In this document: piece by piece, positions 17,668 to 27,812 of the stretch
Numbering within the stretch: the stretch's first letter is position 1
Layout of the letters: each line of letters begins with the position of its first letter
Assembly: GCA_016715505.1 (NCBI GenBank)
Contig: JADJZY010000008.1
Coordinates: 62,001-126,000, forward strand
Direction: 5' to 3'
Length of the DNA stretch: 64,000 nucleotides
DNA from: Bacteroidota bacterium
GTDB taxonomy: Bacteria > Bacteroidota > Bacteroidia > Chitinophagales > Chitinophagaceae
Position numbers and translations under genes: made by a program
Notes under the pieces: model-generated
Databases searched by the model: none
What the model saw: the letters and a program-made list of their open reading frames with translations, nothing else
What the model was told of the DNA's origin: nothing

Positions 17668-19074
17668 TTATTTTGTGGCTCGGGGAACAATCTGTGCCAT
17701 CAAGTCAGCTTCGCATACCAGTTTATTGCCTACATAAGCAGTCCCTTTCATTTCGCAAATTCCTCGTCTGATAGGTTGCGTCAATTCCATTTTCATGATT
17801 AAGGTATCACCCGGCATTACTTTCTGCTTAAATCGTGCATTGTCGATTTTTAAGAAATAGGTATCAAATTGCTTTTCCGGACCACCCTGATTATTTAAGA
17901 CCAATACACCTCCCGTTTGGGCCAATGCTTCTAATTGAAGCACACCCGGGAAGACCGGATTATCCGGGAAATGGCCTGTAAACATCGGTTCATTAAACGT
18001 GACATTTTTAATACCCACGATATGGTTGTCGCTCAACTCGATAATTTTATCCACCAATAAAAATGGATATCGATGAGGCAATAATTTGGAGATATAATTA
18101 ATATCATAAATGGCCGGTACAGTAGGGTCGTAAACCGGCACGTCCAACATGGTTTTATTTTTGCGGATATAATCTTTAATCTTTTTCGCAAAGGCAATAT
18201 TGCTCTTATGACCTGGTCGGTAGGCAATGATATTGGCTTTAATTGGATATCCTATGAGCGATAAATCACCCACAATATCCAATAGTTTATGTCGGGCGGG
18301 CTCATTGTGGTGATGTAATTTCAAATTGTTTAAAATACCTTCCTGCTTAACTTCAATATGGTCCTTTTTAAACATCTTGGCCAATTTCTCTAACTCATCT
18401 TTTTCCAACACACGATCAACAACCACGATAGCATTATCCAAATCTCCACCCTTAATGAGGTTGTTATTGTAGAGGTATTCGATTTCATGTAAAAAGCAGA
18501 ATGTCCTGCAATTGGCGACTTCTTTTTTAAAGCTTTTCAAACTTTTTAAATAAGCATGTTGTGTACCTAGTACATTCGAATTAAAATCAATCATCGTTGT
18601 GATTTTATATTCGGTACTCGGCGTTGCCACCATTTCTACATTTTTCTCATCATCCGTATAGGCGATATTGGTATCAATAGAAAAATAAATCTTTTTTGCA
18701 TCCTGTTCCACAATGCCAACTTCTTCTATTTTTTCAACAAAGGCCCATGCACTGCCATCCATAATCGGAATTTCCTCGTTATCCAGTGCAATCAAGGCAT
18801 TATCAACCCCCATACCGGTTAATGCCGCCAATATATGTTCTACCGTTGCAACACGAGCGCCCTTTGATTCCAAAGTGGTTCCGCGAGAGGTATCCACTAC
18901 CAAATCAACATCGGCTTTAATAATGGGTTGTTCGGGAAGATCAATCCGTTGAAATTTTAATCCATGACCCGCACTGGCTGGCATAACGGTCATTTTTGTT
19001 TTTAATCCCGTATGTAAGCCGACGCCTTCAATCGTAAATTCTGACTTTAAGGTTTTTTGGTTATCCTGTAACAT
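17668..19074 (-). CDS. lpxC/fabZ: LpxC-FabZ fusion (UDP-3-O-acyl-GlcNAc deacetylase / 3-hydroxyacyl-ACP dehydratase)
   Basis: Cytosolic fusion doing the committed step of lipid A synthesis and a fatty-acid elongation step. 468 aa. The LpxC domain (1-310) shows FTIEGVGLHTG, VATVEHILAALTGMGVDNA with a zinc His, NEEIPIMDGS and HNEPARHKLLDIVGDL with the other zinc ligands and catalytic His. The FabZ domain (about 325-468) has LLPHRYPFLLVDKI and GHFPDNPVFPGVLQLEALAQ, with the catalytic His and Glu. The fusion is characteristic of Bacteroidota/Chlorobi. It starts 9 bp after lpxD. Confidence 0.97.
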   Translation of the reverse strand: MLQDNQKTLKSEFTIEGVGLHTGLKTKMTVMPASAGHGLKFQRIDLPEQPIIKADVDLVVDTSRGTTLESKGARVATVEHILAALTGMGVDNALIALDNEEIPIMDGSAWAFVEKIEEVGIVEQDAKKIYFSIDTNIAYTDDEKNVEMVATPSTEYKITTMIDFNSNVLGTQHAYLKSLKSFKKEVANCRTFCFLHEIEYLYNNNLIKGGDLDNAIVVVDRVLEKDELEKLAKMFKKDHIEVKQEGILNNLKLHHHNEPARHKLLDIVGDLSLIGYPIKANIIAYRPGHKSNIAFAKKIKDYIRKNKTMLDVPVYDPTVPAIYDINYISKLLPHRYPFLLVDKIIELSDNHIVGIKNVTFNEPMFTGHFPDNPVFPGVLQLEALAQTGGVLVLNNQGGPEKQFDTYFLKIDNARFKQKVMPGDTLIMKMELTQPIRRGICEMKGTAYVGNKLVCEADLMAQIVPRATK

Positions 19075-19083
19075 TCGATTTTT

Positions 19084-20136
19084 TTAATTGATCGTTTTTG
19101 GTTGTTGTTTTTCTTCGAGGGCCCTTTCCAATACTTCTATTCGCTTCAGCAATTCTGGTAGTTTTCGCATCACTGCCTGACTTCTTAAGGATGCTTGATA
19201 TTCAAATGCAGGGGATCCGGTTAAGGCACTTCCTGCTTTGCTCACTTCTTTCGAAACACCACTTTGTGCATTGATTCTTACCTGATCTGCAATTTTGATA
19301 TGTCCTACAATTCCTGCCTGTCCGCCAATCATCACATATTTTCCAATTTTTGTACTCCCCGATATGCCTGCCTGAGCCGCCACCACAGTGTGTTCGCCTA
19401 TTTCTACATTATGGGCTACTTGTATCAAATTATCCAGCTTGGCTCCTTTTCGTATAATGGTCGCTCCCATGGTAGCCCGATCAATGGTACAATTGGCTCC
19501 AATCTCCACATGATCTTCGATAATCACGTGCCCGATTTGAGGGATTTTTTTAAATTGACCGTTCTCCAGTGCAAAACCAAATCCATCACTCCCCACTACT
19601 GTTCCGGAATGAATGATCACCCCTTCTCCAATCACACAGTCTTTGTACACTTTAACACCCGAATATAACACACTCCCCTTTCCTACTCGTACACCTTTTC
19701 CAATATACACATGCGGATAAATAATCACACCATCCTCGAGCACCGCCTCATCATCAATATAGGCAAAGGCTCCAACATAACATTTTTCTCCAACCCGTGC
19801 TTTTTCGCTAACATGCGATCCAGCCTCCACGCCCTGATGATGTCCATTCCCCACTATATCCTGATAGGTTTGCAACAAAAGGGCAAAAGCCGCATAAGCA
19901 TCTTTCACCCGAATAAGCGTAGCTTCCAAATCCTGTTTTAAGCTCACTTGTTCATTCAGTAATATGATGGACGCCTTCGTAGTATACAAATAATCTTCAT
20001 ACTTGGGATTTGCTAAAAAGCAAATATCCCCTTCTTGACCTTCTTCTATTTTAGCAAATGATTGCACACTCACTTGCGGATTGCCCACAATTTGTCCTTG
20101 TACAACAGCGGCTATTTGTTGTGCTGTAAATTTCAT
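19084..20136 (-). CDS. lpxD: UDP-3-O-(3-hydroxyacyl)glucosamine N-acyltransferase LpxD
   Basis: Third enzyme of lipid A synthesis. 350 aa. An N-terminal uridine-binding domain (1-100, FTAQQIAAVVQG) is followed by a left-handed beta-helix of hexapeptide repeats from about 105, for example VGEKCYVGAFAYIDD, IIHSGTVVGSDGFGFA and LIQVAHNVEIGEHTVVAAQAG with the catalytic His. A C-terminal helix (RSQAVMRKLPELLKRIEVLE) completes the trimer form. It sits directly upstream of lpxC-fabZ and downstream of the HD gene, the usual Bacteroidota order. Confidence 0.96.
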   Translation of the reverse strand: MKFTAQQIAAVVQGQIVGNPQVSVQSFAKIEEGQEGDICFLANPKYEDYLYTTKASIILLNEQVSLKQDLEATLIRVKDAYAAFALLLQTYQDIVGNGHHQGVEAGSHVSEKARVGEKCYVGAFAYIDDEAVLEDGVIIYPHVYIGKGVRVGKGSVLYSGVKVYKDCVIGEGVIIHSGTVVGSDGFGFALENGQFKKIPQIGHVIIEDHVEIGANCTIDRATMGATIIRKGAKLDNLIQVAHNVEIGEHTVVAAQAGISGSTKIGKYVMIGGQAGIVGHIKIADQVRINAQSGVSKEVSKAGSALTGSPAFEYQASLRSQAVMRKLPELLKRIEVLERALEEKQQPKTIN

Positions 20137-20172
20137 AACACCTTTCAGGGTTTCAAATCATTTTTAAGGTAG

Positions 20173-20180
20173 CAAATGTA
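20173..20180 (-). promoter_or_regulatory. TAnnTTTG promoter box for lpxD-lpxC/fabZ
   Basis: TACATTTG on the minus strand, 36 nt before the lpxD ATG, in the 52-bp gap after the HD gene. It would let the lipid A genes be expressed apart from the HD gene. Confidence 0.42.
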
Positions 20181-20188
20181 ATGTTTTT

Positions 20189-21364
20189 TCACTGGTACCA
20201 AAGCCCGGCATGGATCAGGCTATGGTCTACTTCGGAGATATCAAGTTCTGTGCCGTTTTTAAACAGAATACGAATTCGTTCATTTTCAGCATGATAGGTC
20301 TGGTTACTACTCACTTCCTGCATTAAATAGTAATGCAGGTCTTTATCGTCTAAATTTAATTGTACCTGTATCTGATTCTTTAATTGCGCAAATAAGTCCC
20401 GATCCGGCTGATCACTAAATACTACTTTAAACAATTTGCGCGACAATAACCGTTCACACAAATCCGATAAAATGACATCTCCTGACCGACTCCACACTTT
20501 GATAGCAGCATTGATATCACTATCATCCAATTCTAAAAAATATTTTAAACATTGTTCATCTTTTTCAAAAGCGAGCCGATCAGATTCATGATTCAGGAAA
20601 AAATCCAAGGCCGGTGTTGCAAATAATTTTTGTCCGGTACGGCTCAATTCCTTTGCTCGTTTCAGGATATTCACCAGCATCAACTCCGAACTTAACACCG
20701 TTTTGTGCATATACACCTGCATATACATGAGGCGACGTGCTATCAAAAAATTCTCTGCCGAATGAATCCCTTTCTCTTCGATCAGCAATTGATCATCCTT
20801 TACACATAGCATTTTAATAATCCGATCGTACCCAATCACCCCCTCAGATACACCTGTAAAAAAACTATCTCTTGCCAAATAATCCAGTCTGTCTACATCC
20901 AATTGCGAACTCACCAGTTGATGTAAAAATCTTTTTGGATAGGTCCCTTTAAAAATCGCCCTGGCCATATCGAGCTGCCCATTAAACTGCTTATTTAATC
21001 GTTCCATAATCATCAACGAAAGTTCTTCGTGATGCATATCTACCAGAGAATGTTCCAGTGCATGTGAAAATGGACCATGACCGATGTCATGGAGTAAAAT
21101 GGCCAATTGCGCCGCTTGAAATTCTTCATCACTGATATCAGTGCCTTTTAGTCGCAATTCATTCAATGCAAGCGTCATCAAATGATAAGCCCCCAAACTA
21201 TGATGCAAGCGGGTATGCACAGCACCCGGATAAACCAGATAGGCCAATGCCATTTGTTTAATCCGACGCAAGCGCTGATAATCGGGATGCGCAATAATTT
21301 GATAAATCAATTCATCTTTAATAGTGATAAATCCATGTACCGGGTCATTAATGATTTTATGCAC
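20189..21364 (-). CDS. HD-domain phosphohydrolase (dGTPase-like)
   Basis: 391 aa, cytosolic metal-dependent phosphohydrolase. The N-terminus KIINDPVHGFITIKDEL is diagnostic of the family. The HD ligands are HTRLHHSLGAYHL, LLHDIGHGPFSHALEH and the late Asp in SSQLDVDRLDYLARDS. These relatives of SAMHD1/dGTPase act on (d)NTPs in some members, but the substrate here is not known. It commonly precedes lpxD in Bacteroidota, as here. The 235 bp upstream hold nothing recognised. Confidence 0.9.
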   Translation of the reverse strand: MHKIINDPVHGFITIKDELIYQIIAHPDYQRLRRIKQMALAYLVYPGAVHTRLHHSLGAYHLMTLALNELRLKGTDISDEEFQAAQLAILLHDIGHGPFSHALEHSLVDMHHEELSLMIMERLNKQFNGQLDMARAIFKGTYPKRFLHQLVSSQLDVDRLDYLARDSFFTGVSEGVIGYDRIIKMLCVKDDQLLIEEKGIHSAENFLIARRLMYMQVYMHKTVLSSELMLVNILKRAKELSRTGQKLFATPALDFFLNHESDRLAFEKDEQCLKYFLELDDSDINAAIKVWSRSGDVILSDLCERLLSRKLFKVVFSDQPDRDLFAQLKNQIQVQLNLDDKDLHYYLMQEVSSNQTYHAENERIRILFKNGTELDISEVDHSLIHAGLWYQ

Positions 21365-21599
21365 GCTGTTTATTTCTGGAAACGAAAGTAGAACTTTTCA
21401 ATTAAATGTCCGAGAAAGCCACTTTGGCAGGATGATCTTGGTCTTTCTGCGGCATCAGCCAACCTGCTCTCGGCTCATATGTTGCCTCAGATTCGACAAA
21501 ATTAAATAAATCGCTCAAAATGAGGCAACGATACCGCCTCCATCAGGCCTGAATCATCACCTGCCTTTCTATTTACTTTTAAAGAGGTGCGATATCCAA

Positions 21600-24080
21600 T
21601 TAACGAATCAACAGAATATCCCCTTTTCGCATGTATTTTTTTCCATCCGTCAAACAGGTATAATAGAGCATAAAATAGTAGGTGCCGGATTCTGCATCTC
21701 TTTCAGCAAATTTGCCATCCCATTCTTCTCGCTGATCGTATGCTTGCCATACCTTTTGGCCCCAACGATTAAAAATAGCAAATCGTTCAATATCCATGCC
21801 TGCTGTGGTTTTAATGCCCCATCGTTCATTCACACCATCTGAATTTGGTGTAAAAGCATTCGGTGCAAAAACATCCTCACAACAGTTGCCTGGATTGATA
21901 TAAAATCGTTCGTTCTTTTGACAACCCCTTGCATCAGTTACCTGCACCGTGTAATAACCATAATAAAGATTCGTCGCTTCCGCCCCTATTTGTTCCGGTT
22001 TTCCCGACCATAAATAAGTGTATGGAGGAATGCCTCCTGTCGAAATCACTTCTGCTTTTCCTTCTATGCCGGTACCCTTACAAGTTAAATGGGTGAGTTG
22101 AAGTGTGTTTTGTAATTGATTGGGGTCAATACCCACATATACTAAACTATCTGTAACACAGCCATTGGCATTCCTAACACTCAAGGTATAATACCCATCA
22201 TCTAAATTTTCAAATAAACCGGTAGCGCTGATACGAATACCCGGACTCAAAGTAAAAATAAGTCCTTCGGTAAAATTTGAACTAGCCAGTATTCGACCAT
22301 TTTCCAAATCACAATAAAGCGCTTGTATGTCAATTTCAGTAAATTCAAGCTGAGGAGGATCCTCCATCGTGAAGGAAATAGTATCTCTACAGGCTTTGTC
22401 CGTGCTCACTACAATATTATAATTGCCCGGTTGAACCGCTGTAAAAGTTGCAGTACTTTGATTCATTCCAAGCGGAAGCAACGTATATGTATAGTTGATT
22501 CCGGAAGGGTTCACATACAAAGTCACTTCACCATCTGCCAATCCTCTGCAACTGATTTGTTTTAAACCAAATGAATCAATCACCGGGATGGTACTGGGCA
22601 AAATTGAAACCGGATATTGAATTTTACAACCCTTTGAATCCCGCAATGTAAGGGTATATTCTCCTGTCGACAATCCACTAAACAATGGACTCGATTGATA
22701 GTTCAAACCATCCAGTGTAAATTGTATATTGCCGTTTGTGCTATTGCCATTTACTTGTATGATACCATCATTACCCGGAAAACAGGATACGGTTTCTGTC
22801 AAGACACCCGCTGTAAAAGGATCTTCTAAAATGATGGTATAAGCGATGGTTTGTTTGGACGACAAAGGACATCCATCGTCCTGATAGGTGACATAAAATG
22901 TTTGTTGCCCGGGTGTAAATGGTTGTGGTACAATGTAATTAACCAAAATAACCGGACTTGTTGTTTGATTGCCATTAATCGTAGAACTTGCCGTAACAGG
23001 CAACCCACTGAGTGACACTTGTATAACGCCTCCATCAGGATCGGTACATTGTATGCCAAATTGAACCAGACTATCAGCATTGCAAATCCGCAAAACATTG
23101 AATGAATCGATGGTCCCTCCTGTGGTTGAAATAATACTTCCGCCCGGCGATTGATTATTACAATTACTCAATACCACAATCGTCATTTCACGCATACTTG
23201 TTCCTACCACTACCCCATTTCTTGTCTCGCTTACTATACTCACTACGACAGAATTTTGAACCATATTTGGTAAAAAAGACATTTGCCCATTGGCCGATGA
23301 AAAAGTAAAACTGCCAGGTGCGGTTTGCAATGGTTCTTGAAACGTATATCCAGATTGATAGTTTACTGCTGATCCGGTATTTCCATTTAAAGCGGGAGTA
23401 AGCGCATAACTTAATAAATCTCCATCCGGATCTATCCCGCCTTGATTGTATTGCTGTAATAAATTAATACATACAAACGGTGTGGGAATGGTACTATAAA
23501 TAGCTGAATTATTTGGACCGTCCAAGTTATTCAAAGTGGCTTCCAATGACATCGTCGTGAATCCACTTCCCTGATTGATATTCGAAATGGTCTGACTTCT
23601 TCCGGCACCGGAATTCCCTCCTAAATTGCCGGTAAATATGAAGCGCCAATTTGCCGATGCGCCGTTCAGGGTATAGGTACCCTTAAAAATAAATTGCGAA
23701 ACCCCGGGAATTGTACCTCCGCCTGGATTCGCACATAGGGTATTATTCTGTTCGGCCGGACAAACGGGGGTTACCTCTAAGCCTGGAGTACCCACTAAAG
23801 ATAGATTTAGATTTGCAACACCCGAATTTCCATTATAAATAGCTATGCTGGGTGAAGAAGAAAAAAGATTTGGATAGGCCTGACCACTGCAATCGCCATA
23901 AAGTGTGAGGGTGATTTCATAGGTATTGCCGGTGATATGCGTATATCCAATTTCACCACCAAAAAGATGAGATGCAAAAACGAATTTAGGTATCAGGAAT
24001 GCTACCAACAATAGCCCACTCATCATCAGACGCATCGAATTTCGAATCGATCTTAAAGTCTTAATGGGCTGTAAGGTCAT
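21600..24080 (-). CDS. Large secreted protein with T9SS type B (gliding motility) sorting domain
   Basis: 826 aa, exported and surface-attached. A signal segment near residues 17-37 ends before SHLFGGEIGYTHITGN. The N-terminal module includes FVCINLLQQYNQGGIDPDGD and NGVVVGTSMREMTIVV, which recur in the 1007-aa protein at 36489. The middle has repeated domains of the SprB/PKD-like kind: DPFTAGVLTETVSCFPGNDG, GEYTLTLRDSKGC, DGYYTLSVRNANGC and YGYYTVQVTDARGC. The C-terminal sorting domain is VFAPNAFTPNSDGVNERW...FNRWGQKVW...GTYYFMLYY. Likely adhesin or matrix protein. Confidence 0.9.
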   Translation of the reverse strand: MTLQPIKTLRSIRNSMRLMMSGLLLVAFLIPKFVFASHLFGGEIGYTHITGNTYEITLTLYGDCSGQAYPNLFSSSPSIAIYNGNSGVANLNLSLVGTPGLEVTPVCPAEQNNTLCANPGGGTIPGVSQFIFKGTYTLNGASANWRFIFTGNLGGNSGAGRSQTISNINQGSGFTTMSLEATLNNLDGPNNSAIYSTIPTPFVCINLLQQYNQGGIDPDGDLLSYALTPALNGNTGSAVNYQSGYTFQEPLQTAPGSFTFSSANGQMSFLPNMVQNSVVVSIVSETRNGVVVGTSMREMTIVVLSNCNNQSPGGSIISTTGGTIDSFNVLRICNADSLVQFGIQCTDPDGGVIQVSLSGLPVTASSTINGNQTTSPVILVNYIVPQPFTPGQQTFYVTYQDDGCPLSSKQTIAYTIILEDPFTAGVLTETVSCFPGNDGIIQVNGNSTNGNIQFTLDGLNYQSSPLFSGLSTGEYTLTLRDSKGCKIQYPVSILPSTIPVIDSFGLKQISCRGLADGEVTLYVNPSGINYTYTLLPLGMNQSTATFTAVQPGNYNIVVSTDKACRDTISFTMEDPPQLEFTEIDIQALYCDLENGRILASSNFTEGLIFTLSPGIRISATGLFENLDDGYYTLSVRNANGCVTDSLVYVGIDPNQLQNTLQLTHLTCKGTGIEGKAEVISTGGIPPYTYLWSGKPEQIGAEATNLYYGYYTVQVTDARGCQKNERFYINPGNCCEDVFAPNAFTPNSDGVNERWGIKTTAGMDIERFAIFNRWGQKVWQAYDQREEWDGKFAERDAESGTYYFMLYYTCLTDGKKYMRKGDILLIR

Positions 24081-24193
24081 TTTAATTATTTTTGGTTGGC
24101 TGGCATTCGAAGCGTCATATCCTCAAAGGCCTTGGTTTTTCAAAATTAGGTGAATTTGTGGGCCCATGTCCATCCCTTGTTATTATTTGCGAT

Positions 24194-24231
24194 AAAAAAA
24201 ACCTGCATTCACCGAATTTAATGAATGCAGG
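24194..24231 (-). terminator. Rho-independent terminator after the thiolase gene
   Basis: Perfect 10-bp stem CCTGCATTCA / TGAATGCAGG with a 10-nt loop, followed on the minus strand by seven or more T. It lies 19 bp past the thiolase stop. Confidence 0.85.
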
Positions 24232-24249
24232 CCCTTTTTCTAAAAAAAA

Positions 24250-25428
24250 TTAACAACGTTCAATCACCACAGAGGAGGCTCCACCTCCTCCATTACAAAT
24301 CCCAACAACCCCATAACGGGCATTATTTTGTTGTAATACATGAATCAGGGTTACTAAAATTCGAGAACCACTACTTCCCAATGGATGTCCCAAAGAAACG
24401 GCACCACCATTGACATTCACTTTATTCGGATCTAATTTCAATTTTTGATTATTCACGATGCTCACCACACTAAAGGCTTCATTGATTTCAAAAAAATCAA
24501 TATCATCCAGACTTAATCCGGCCTTTTCAACCGCCTTTGGAATGGCCAAACTTGGAGAGGTGGTAAACCATTCCGGAGCCTGTTCTGCATCGGCATAAGC
24601 CAAAATTTTTGCCAAAGGTTTTAATCCTAAGGCTTCCATTTTACTTTTCCCCATTAATACCAGCGCCGAAGCTCCATCATTCATTGTACTTGCATTCGCC
24701 GCAGTCACGGTTCCGTCTTTGATAAATACAGGTTTTAAGGTGGGTATTTTATCAAACTTAACATTGAAAGGCTCTTCGTCCTTATTAAACAGCTTTGGTT
24801 CAGCGCCACGTTGAGGAATTTCAACGGCCGCAATTTCCGCATCAAACTTTCCTGCTTCCCATGCAGCCTGACTACGCTTATAGCTTTCAATGGCATACGT
24901 ATCCTGATCTTCACGACTGATTTGACATTCTTTTGCACATAATTCAGCAGCATTACCCATCGGATAATTATGATAAACATCGAGCAATCCATCTTTTACA
25001 ATGCCATCTTCCAGCGTTACATTTCCGTATTTATTTCCCCAACGCATCGTATTTGCGTAAAAAGGCACTTTGCTCATACTTTCCATTCCTCCGGCAACCA
25101 CAATTTCAGCATCGCCCAGTTTGATGCTCTGAGCAGCCTGCATCACAGCTTTCATTCCGCTGGCGCAAACTTTATTGACCGTGGTACAATTGACTGCATC
25201 CGGTAAGCCTGCAAATTTTGCGGCTTGTCTGGCCGGAGCCTGACCAATACCTGCCTGCATCACACAGCCCATCAATACATCCTGAACATCATTCGCTTGA
25301 ATTCCCGCACGCGATACAGCTTCTTTAATAGCCACTGCGCCCAATTGCGGAGCTGAAAAATCTTTTAATGCGCCCCCAAATCCCCCAACTGCGGTTCTGA
25401 CCGCTGATACGATAAATACTTCTTCCAT
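24250..25428 (-). CDS. Acetyl-CoA C-acyltransferase (thiolase)
   Basis: Thiolase II-fold enzyme, 392 aa, for acetoacetyl-CoA formation or the last step of beta-oxidation. MEEVFIVSAVRTAVGGFGG start; nucleophilic Cys in VNKVCASGMKAVMQA near residue 90; NEAFSVV; GHPLGSSGSRI with active-site His; and the second Cys in GICNGGGGAS near the end. The start at 25428 is chosen over 25473 because a TAnnTTTG box lies between them. It is divergent from a PaaZ-like gene, so a CoA-thioester degradation module is plausible. Confidence 0.94.
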   Translation of the reverse strand: MEEVFIVSAVRTAVGGFGGALKDFSAPQLGAVAIKEAVSRAGIQANDVQDVLMGCVMQAGIGQAPARQAAKFAGLPDAVNCTTVNKVCASGMKAVMQAAQSIKLGDAEIVVAGGMESMSKVPFYANTMRWGNKYGNVTLEDGIVKDGLLDVYHNYPMGNAAELCAKECQISREDQDTYAIESYKRSQAAWEAGKFDAEIAAVEIPQRGAEPKLFNKDEEPFNVKFDKIPTLKPVFIKDGTVTAANASTMNDGASALVLMGKSKMEALGLKPLAKILAYADAEQAPEWFTTSPSLAIPKAVEKAGLSLDDIDFFEINEAFSVVSIVNNQKLKLDPNKVNVNGGAVSLGHPLGSSGSRILVTLIHVLQQNNARYGVVGICNGGGGASSVVIERC

Positions 25429-25444
25429 TTCTTGAATTTGCGCG

Positions 25445-25452
25445 CAAAGGTA
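25445..25452 (-). promoter_or_regulatory. TAnnTTTG promoter box for thiolase
   Basis: TACCTTTG on the minus strand, 16 nt before the ATG at 25428. Exact consensus; it decides the start codon. Confidence 0.5.
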
Positions 25453-25722
25453 ATGGTTATCATAGACTTCCATGTTATTTTTAAATTCTTTCCATCCTTC
25501 CTGATATTTCGGGACTTTGACTCAATTTTGTAGTTCTTTTATTAAAGAAGTGTTCAAGTGAAAGTCTGCAATTTTCTTTGGTCGATTTTCTTGGCGTGCA
25601 AAATACCTGGGAGCGGACACTTTAAGCTATTTATGACCTTATCTTGCAATTTAATTGAAAGAAATTCTCCCACATTCTTCCTCCGGAATGCTGAAAATAT
25701 TTCCAGCCTAAACCTGATGTTC

Positions 25723-25730
25723 TATATTTG
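25723..25730 (+). promoter_or_regulatory. TAnnTTTG promoter box for the PaaZ-like gene
   Basis: TATATTTG, 15 nt before the ATG at 25746. It supports MSLIALDN as the start. Confidence 0.5.
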
Positions 25731-25745
25731 GAGAAATTTCAAAAA

Positions 25746-27803
25746 ATGTCATTGATTGCTTTAGATAATTATGCAGCCGGACGATGGATCAGCAGCGGCG
25801 AAAAAGGAGAAACTTTGTTTAATGCCATTACAGGAGAAGCTGTATATCGGGCAGATAGTAGTGGCCTCGATTTTGCAGAAATGATGCACTATGCCCGTCG
25901 GGTGGGGAATCCTGCACTTCGCAAAATGACATTTCATCAAAGGGGCTTGATGCTGAAGGCACTTGCCATGCATTTGATGTCGAAAAAGGAGCAATTTTAT
26001 CAAATTAGCGCGCTCACCGGAGCCACACGCGCGGACTCATGGGTCGACATTGAAGGAGGAATCGGAAATTTGTTCACTTATGCCAGCCTGCGTCGTCAAT
26101 TTCCTGATTTACCCTATCATGTTGATGGGGATGCCGCCAAATTATCAAAGATGAATACTTTTATCGGACATCATATCATGGTGCCCTTAAAAGGTGTTGC
26201 GATTCACATCAATGCTTTTAATTTCCCGGTTTGGGGCATGCTCGAAAAAATAGCCGTGAATCTTTTAGCAGGTGTGCCGGCCATCGTAAAACCTGCCACA
26301 TTAACTTCCTATCTAACTGAAGCTGTTTTTAAAGAAATCATCGCTTCAGGCATCTTACCGGAAGGTTCTCTGCAACTGATTTGTGGAAGCGCAAGAGGAA
26401 TTTTAGATCATGTTCAAAATCAGGATTTGGTGACATTTACCGGCAGCGCTGAAACCGGAAAAAAACTCAAATCACATCCACGCCTTTTAGAAGAAGCCGT
26501 TCACTTTAATATGGAAGCTGATTCTTTAAATGCTTGTATTCTTGGACCAGATGTTGATCCAACCAAACCGGAGTTCGACTTGTTTATTAAGGAGGTTGTT
26601 CGCGAGATGACCACCAAAGCAGGTCAAAAATGTACCGCGGTAAGACGTATACTGGTTCCGGAAAATCGGATCGAAGATGTACATCTTGCCTTGGGAAAAC
26701 GATTAAGCGGCACTATCATCGGTGACCCCAAAGTGGAAGGAGTTCGAATGGGACCTTTGGCCGGATTAGGTCAACGAACAGATGTGCTTGAAAAAGTTCA
26801 TGCACTGATGGCAGAACAGGAATTGATTATTGGCGATATCAATCAGTTTGAAGTGAAAGGTGCTGATAAAGATAAAGGCGCATTTATGAGTCCATTGGTC
26901 TTTTTAAATAAAGATCCTTTTCAAATCAAAGCTTGCCACGAAATTGAAGCATTCGGACCTGTATCTACGCTCATCCCCTATCAAACGCTCGATGATGCCA
27001 TTGAATTAACCAATATGGGCAAAGGCTCATTGGTTTGCAGTATGGTCAGCAATCATCCTCAACATGCCACAGAATTTGTGCTGGGTGTAGCACCTATGCA
27101 TGGTAGGGTGCTCATCCTCAATGAAGCCTGTGCGAAAGAAAGTACAGGACACGGCTCTCCTATGCCATTACTGGTTCACGGAGGTCCAGGTCGTGCGGGT
27201 GGAGGCGAAGAAATGGGTGGAAAAAGAGGTGTAATGCATTATTTACAGCGAACAGCCATTCAGGGACATCCTACCATGATTACTGCTATCACACAACAAT
27301 ATCAGCAAGGCGCCGAAGGTCGAATTGACTCAGTGCATCCATTCCGAAAACATTTTGAAGAATTATGTATTGGCGATCAATTAATTACTGAAAAACGACT
27401 TATCACTTCTGAAGATATAGACCGTTTTGCCGATTTGAGTGGCGACCATTTTTATGCCCATATCAAAGAAACCAATTTTGAAGGAACGATGTTCACCCAT
27501 CAAGTTGCACATGGTTATTTAATGATGAGTATAGCTGCCGGTTTATTTGTGGATAGCTACGAAATCAATCCGGTATTACTCAATTATGGGATCGATGAAT
27601 TACGTTTTACCAAACCCGTTTATCCGGGAACGAATGTATATGTTCGATTTACCTGTAAGGAAAAATCAGATCAGGAAAAGAAGAATGAGGATGATATTCC
27701 AAAAGGGATTGTCAAGTGGTTGGTTGAAATATTGGATGAAACGGATGAACCCCTCATTGGCATTGCAACGATTTTAACGATGGTAAAAAAAAGGGATCAG
27801 TGA
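25746..27803 (+). CDS. paaZ: PaaZ-like bifunctional aldehyde dehydrogenase / MaoC hydratase
   Basis: 685 aa fusion. In phenylacetate degradation PaaZ hydrolyses the oxepin-CoA ring and oxidises the resulting semialdehyde-CoA. The N-terminal NADP aldehyde dehydrogenase (1-520) has INAFNFPVWGMLEKIA, VTFTGSAETG, the Glu in NMEADSLNACIL and the nucleophile in AGQKCTAVRR. The C-terminal MaoC hot-dog domain (from about 535) has RFADLSGDHFYAHI and MFTHQVAHGYLMMS with catalytic Asp and His. No other paa genes lie in the window, so it may serve another ring-cleavage or semialdehyde route. Confidence 0.9.
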   Translation: MSLIALDNYAAGRWISSGEKGETLFNAITGEAVYRADSSGLDFAEMMHYARRVGNPALRKMTFHQRGLMLKALAMHLMSKKEQFYQISALTGATRADSWVDIEGGIGNLFTYASLRRQFPDLPYHVDGDAAKLSKMNTFIGHHIMVPLKGVAIHINAFNFPVWGMLEKIAVNLLAGVPAIVKPATLTSYLTEAVFKEIIASGILPEGSLQLICGSARGILDHVQNQDLVTFTGSAETGKKLKSHPRLLEEAVHFNMEADSLNACILGPDVDPTKPEFDLFIKEVVREMTTKAGQKCTAVRRILVPENRIEDVHLALGKRLSGTIIGDPKVEGVRMGPLAGLGQRTDVLEKVHALMAEQELIIGDINQFEVKGADKDKGAFMSPLVFLNKDPFQIKACHEIEAFGPVSTLIPYQTLDDAIELTNMGKGSLVCSMVSNHPQHATEFVLGVAPMHGRVLILNEACAKESTGHGSPMPLLVHGGPGRAGGGEEMGGKRGVMHYLQRTAIQGHPTMITAITQQYQQGAEGRIDSVHPFRKHFEELCIGDQLITEKRLITSEDIDRFADLSGDHFYAHIKETNFEGTMFTHQVAHGYLMMSIAAGLFVDSYEINPVLLNYGIDELRFTKPVYPGTNVYVRFTCKEKSDQEKKNEDDIPKGIVKWLVEILDETDEPLIGIATILTMVKKRDQ

Positions 27804-27812
27804 GTAAATAAA

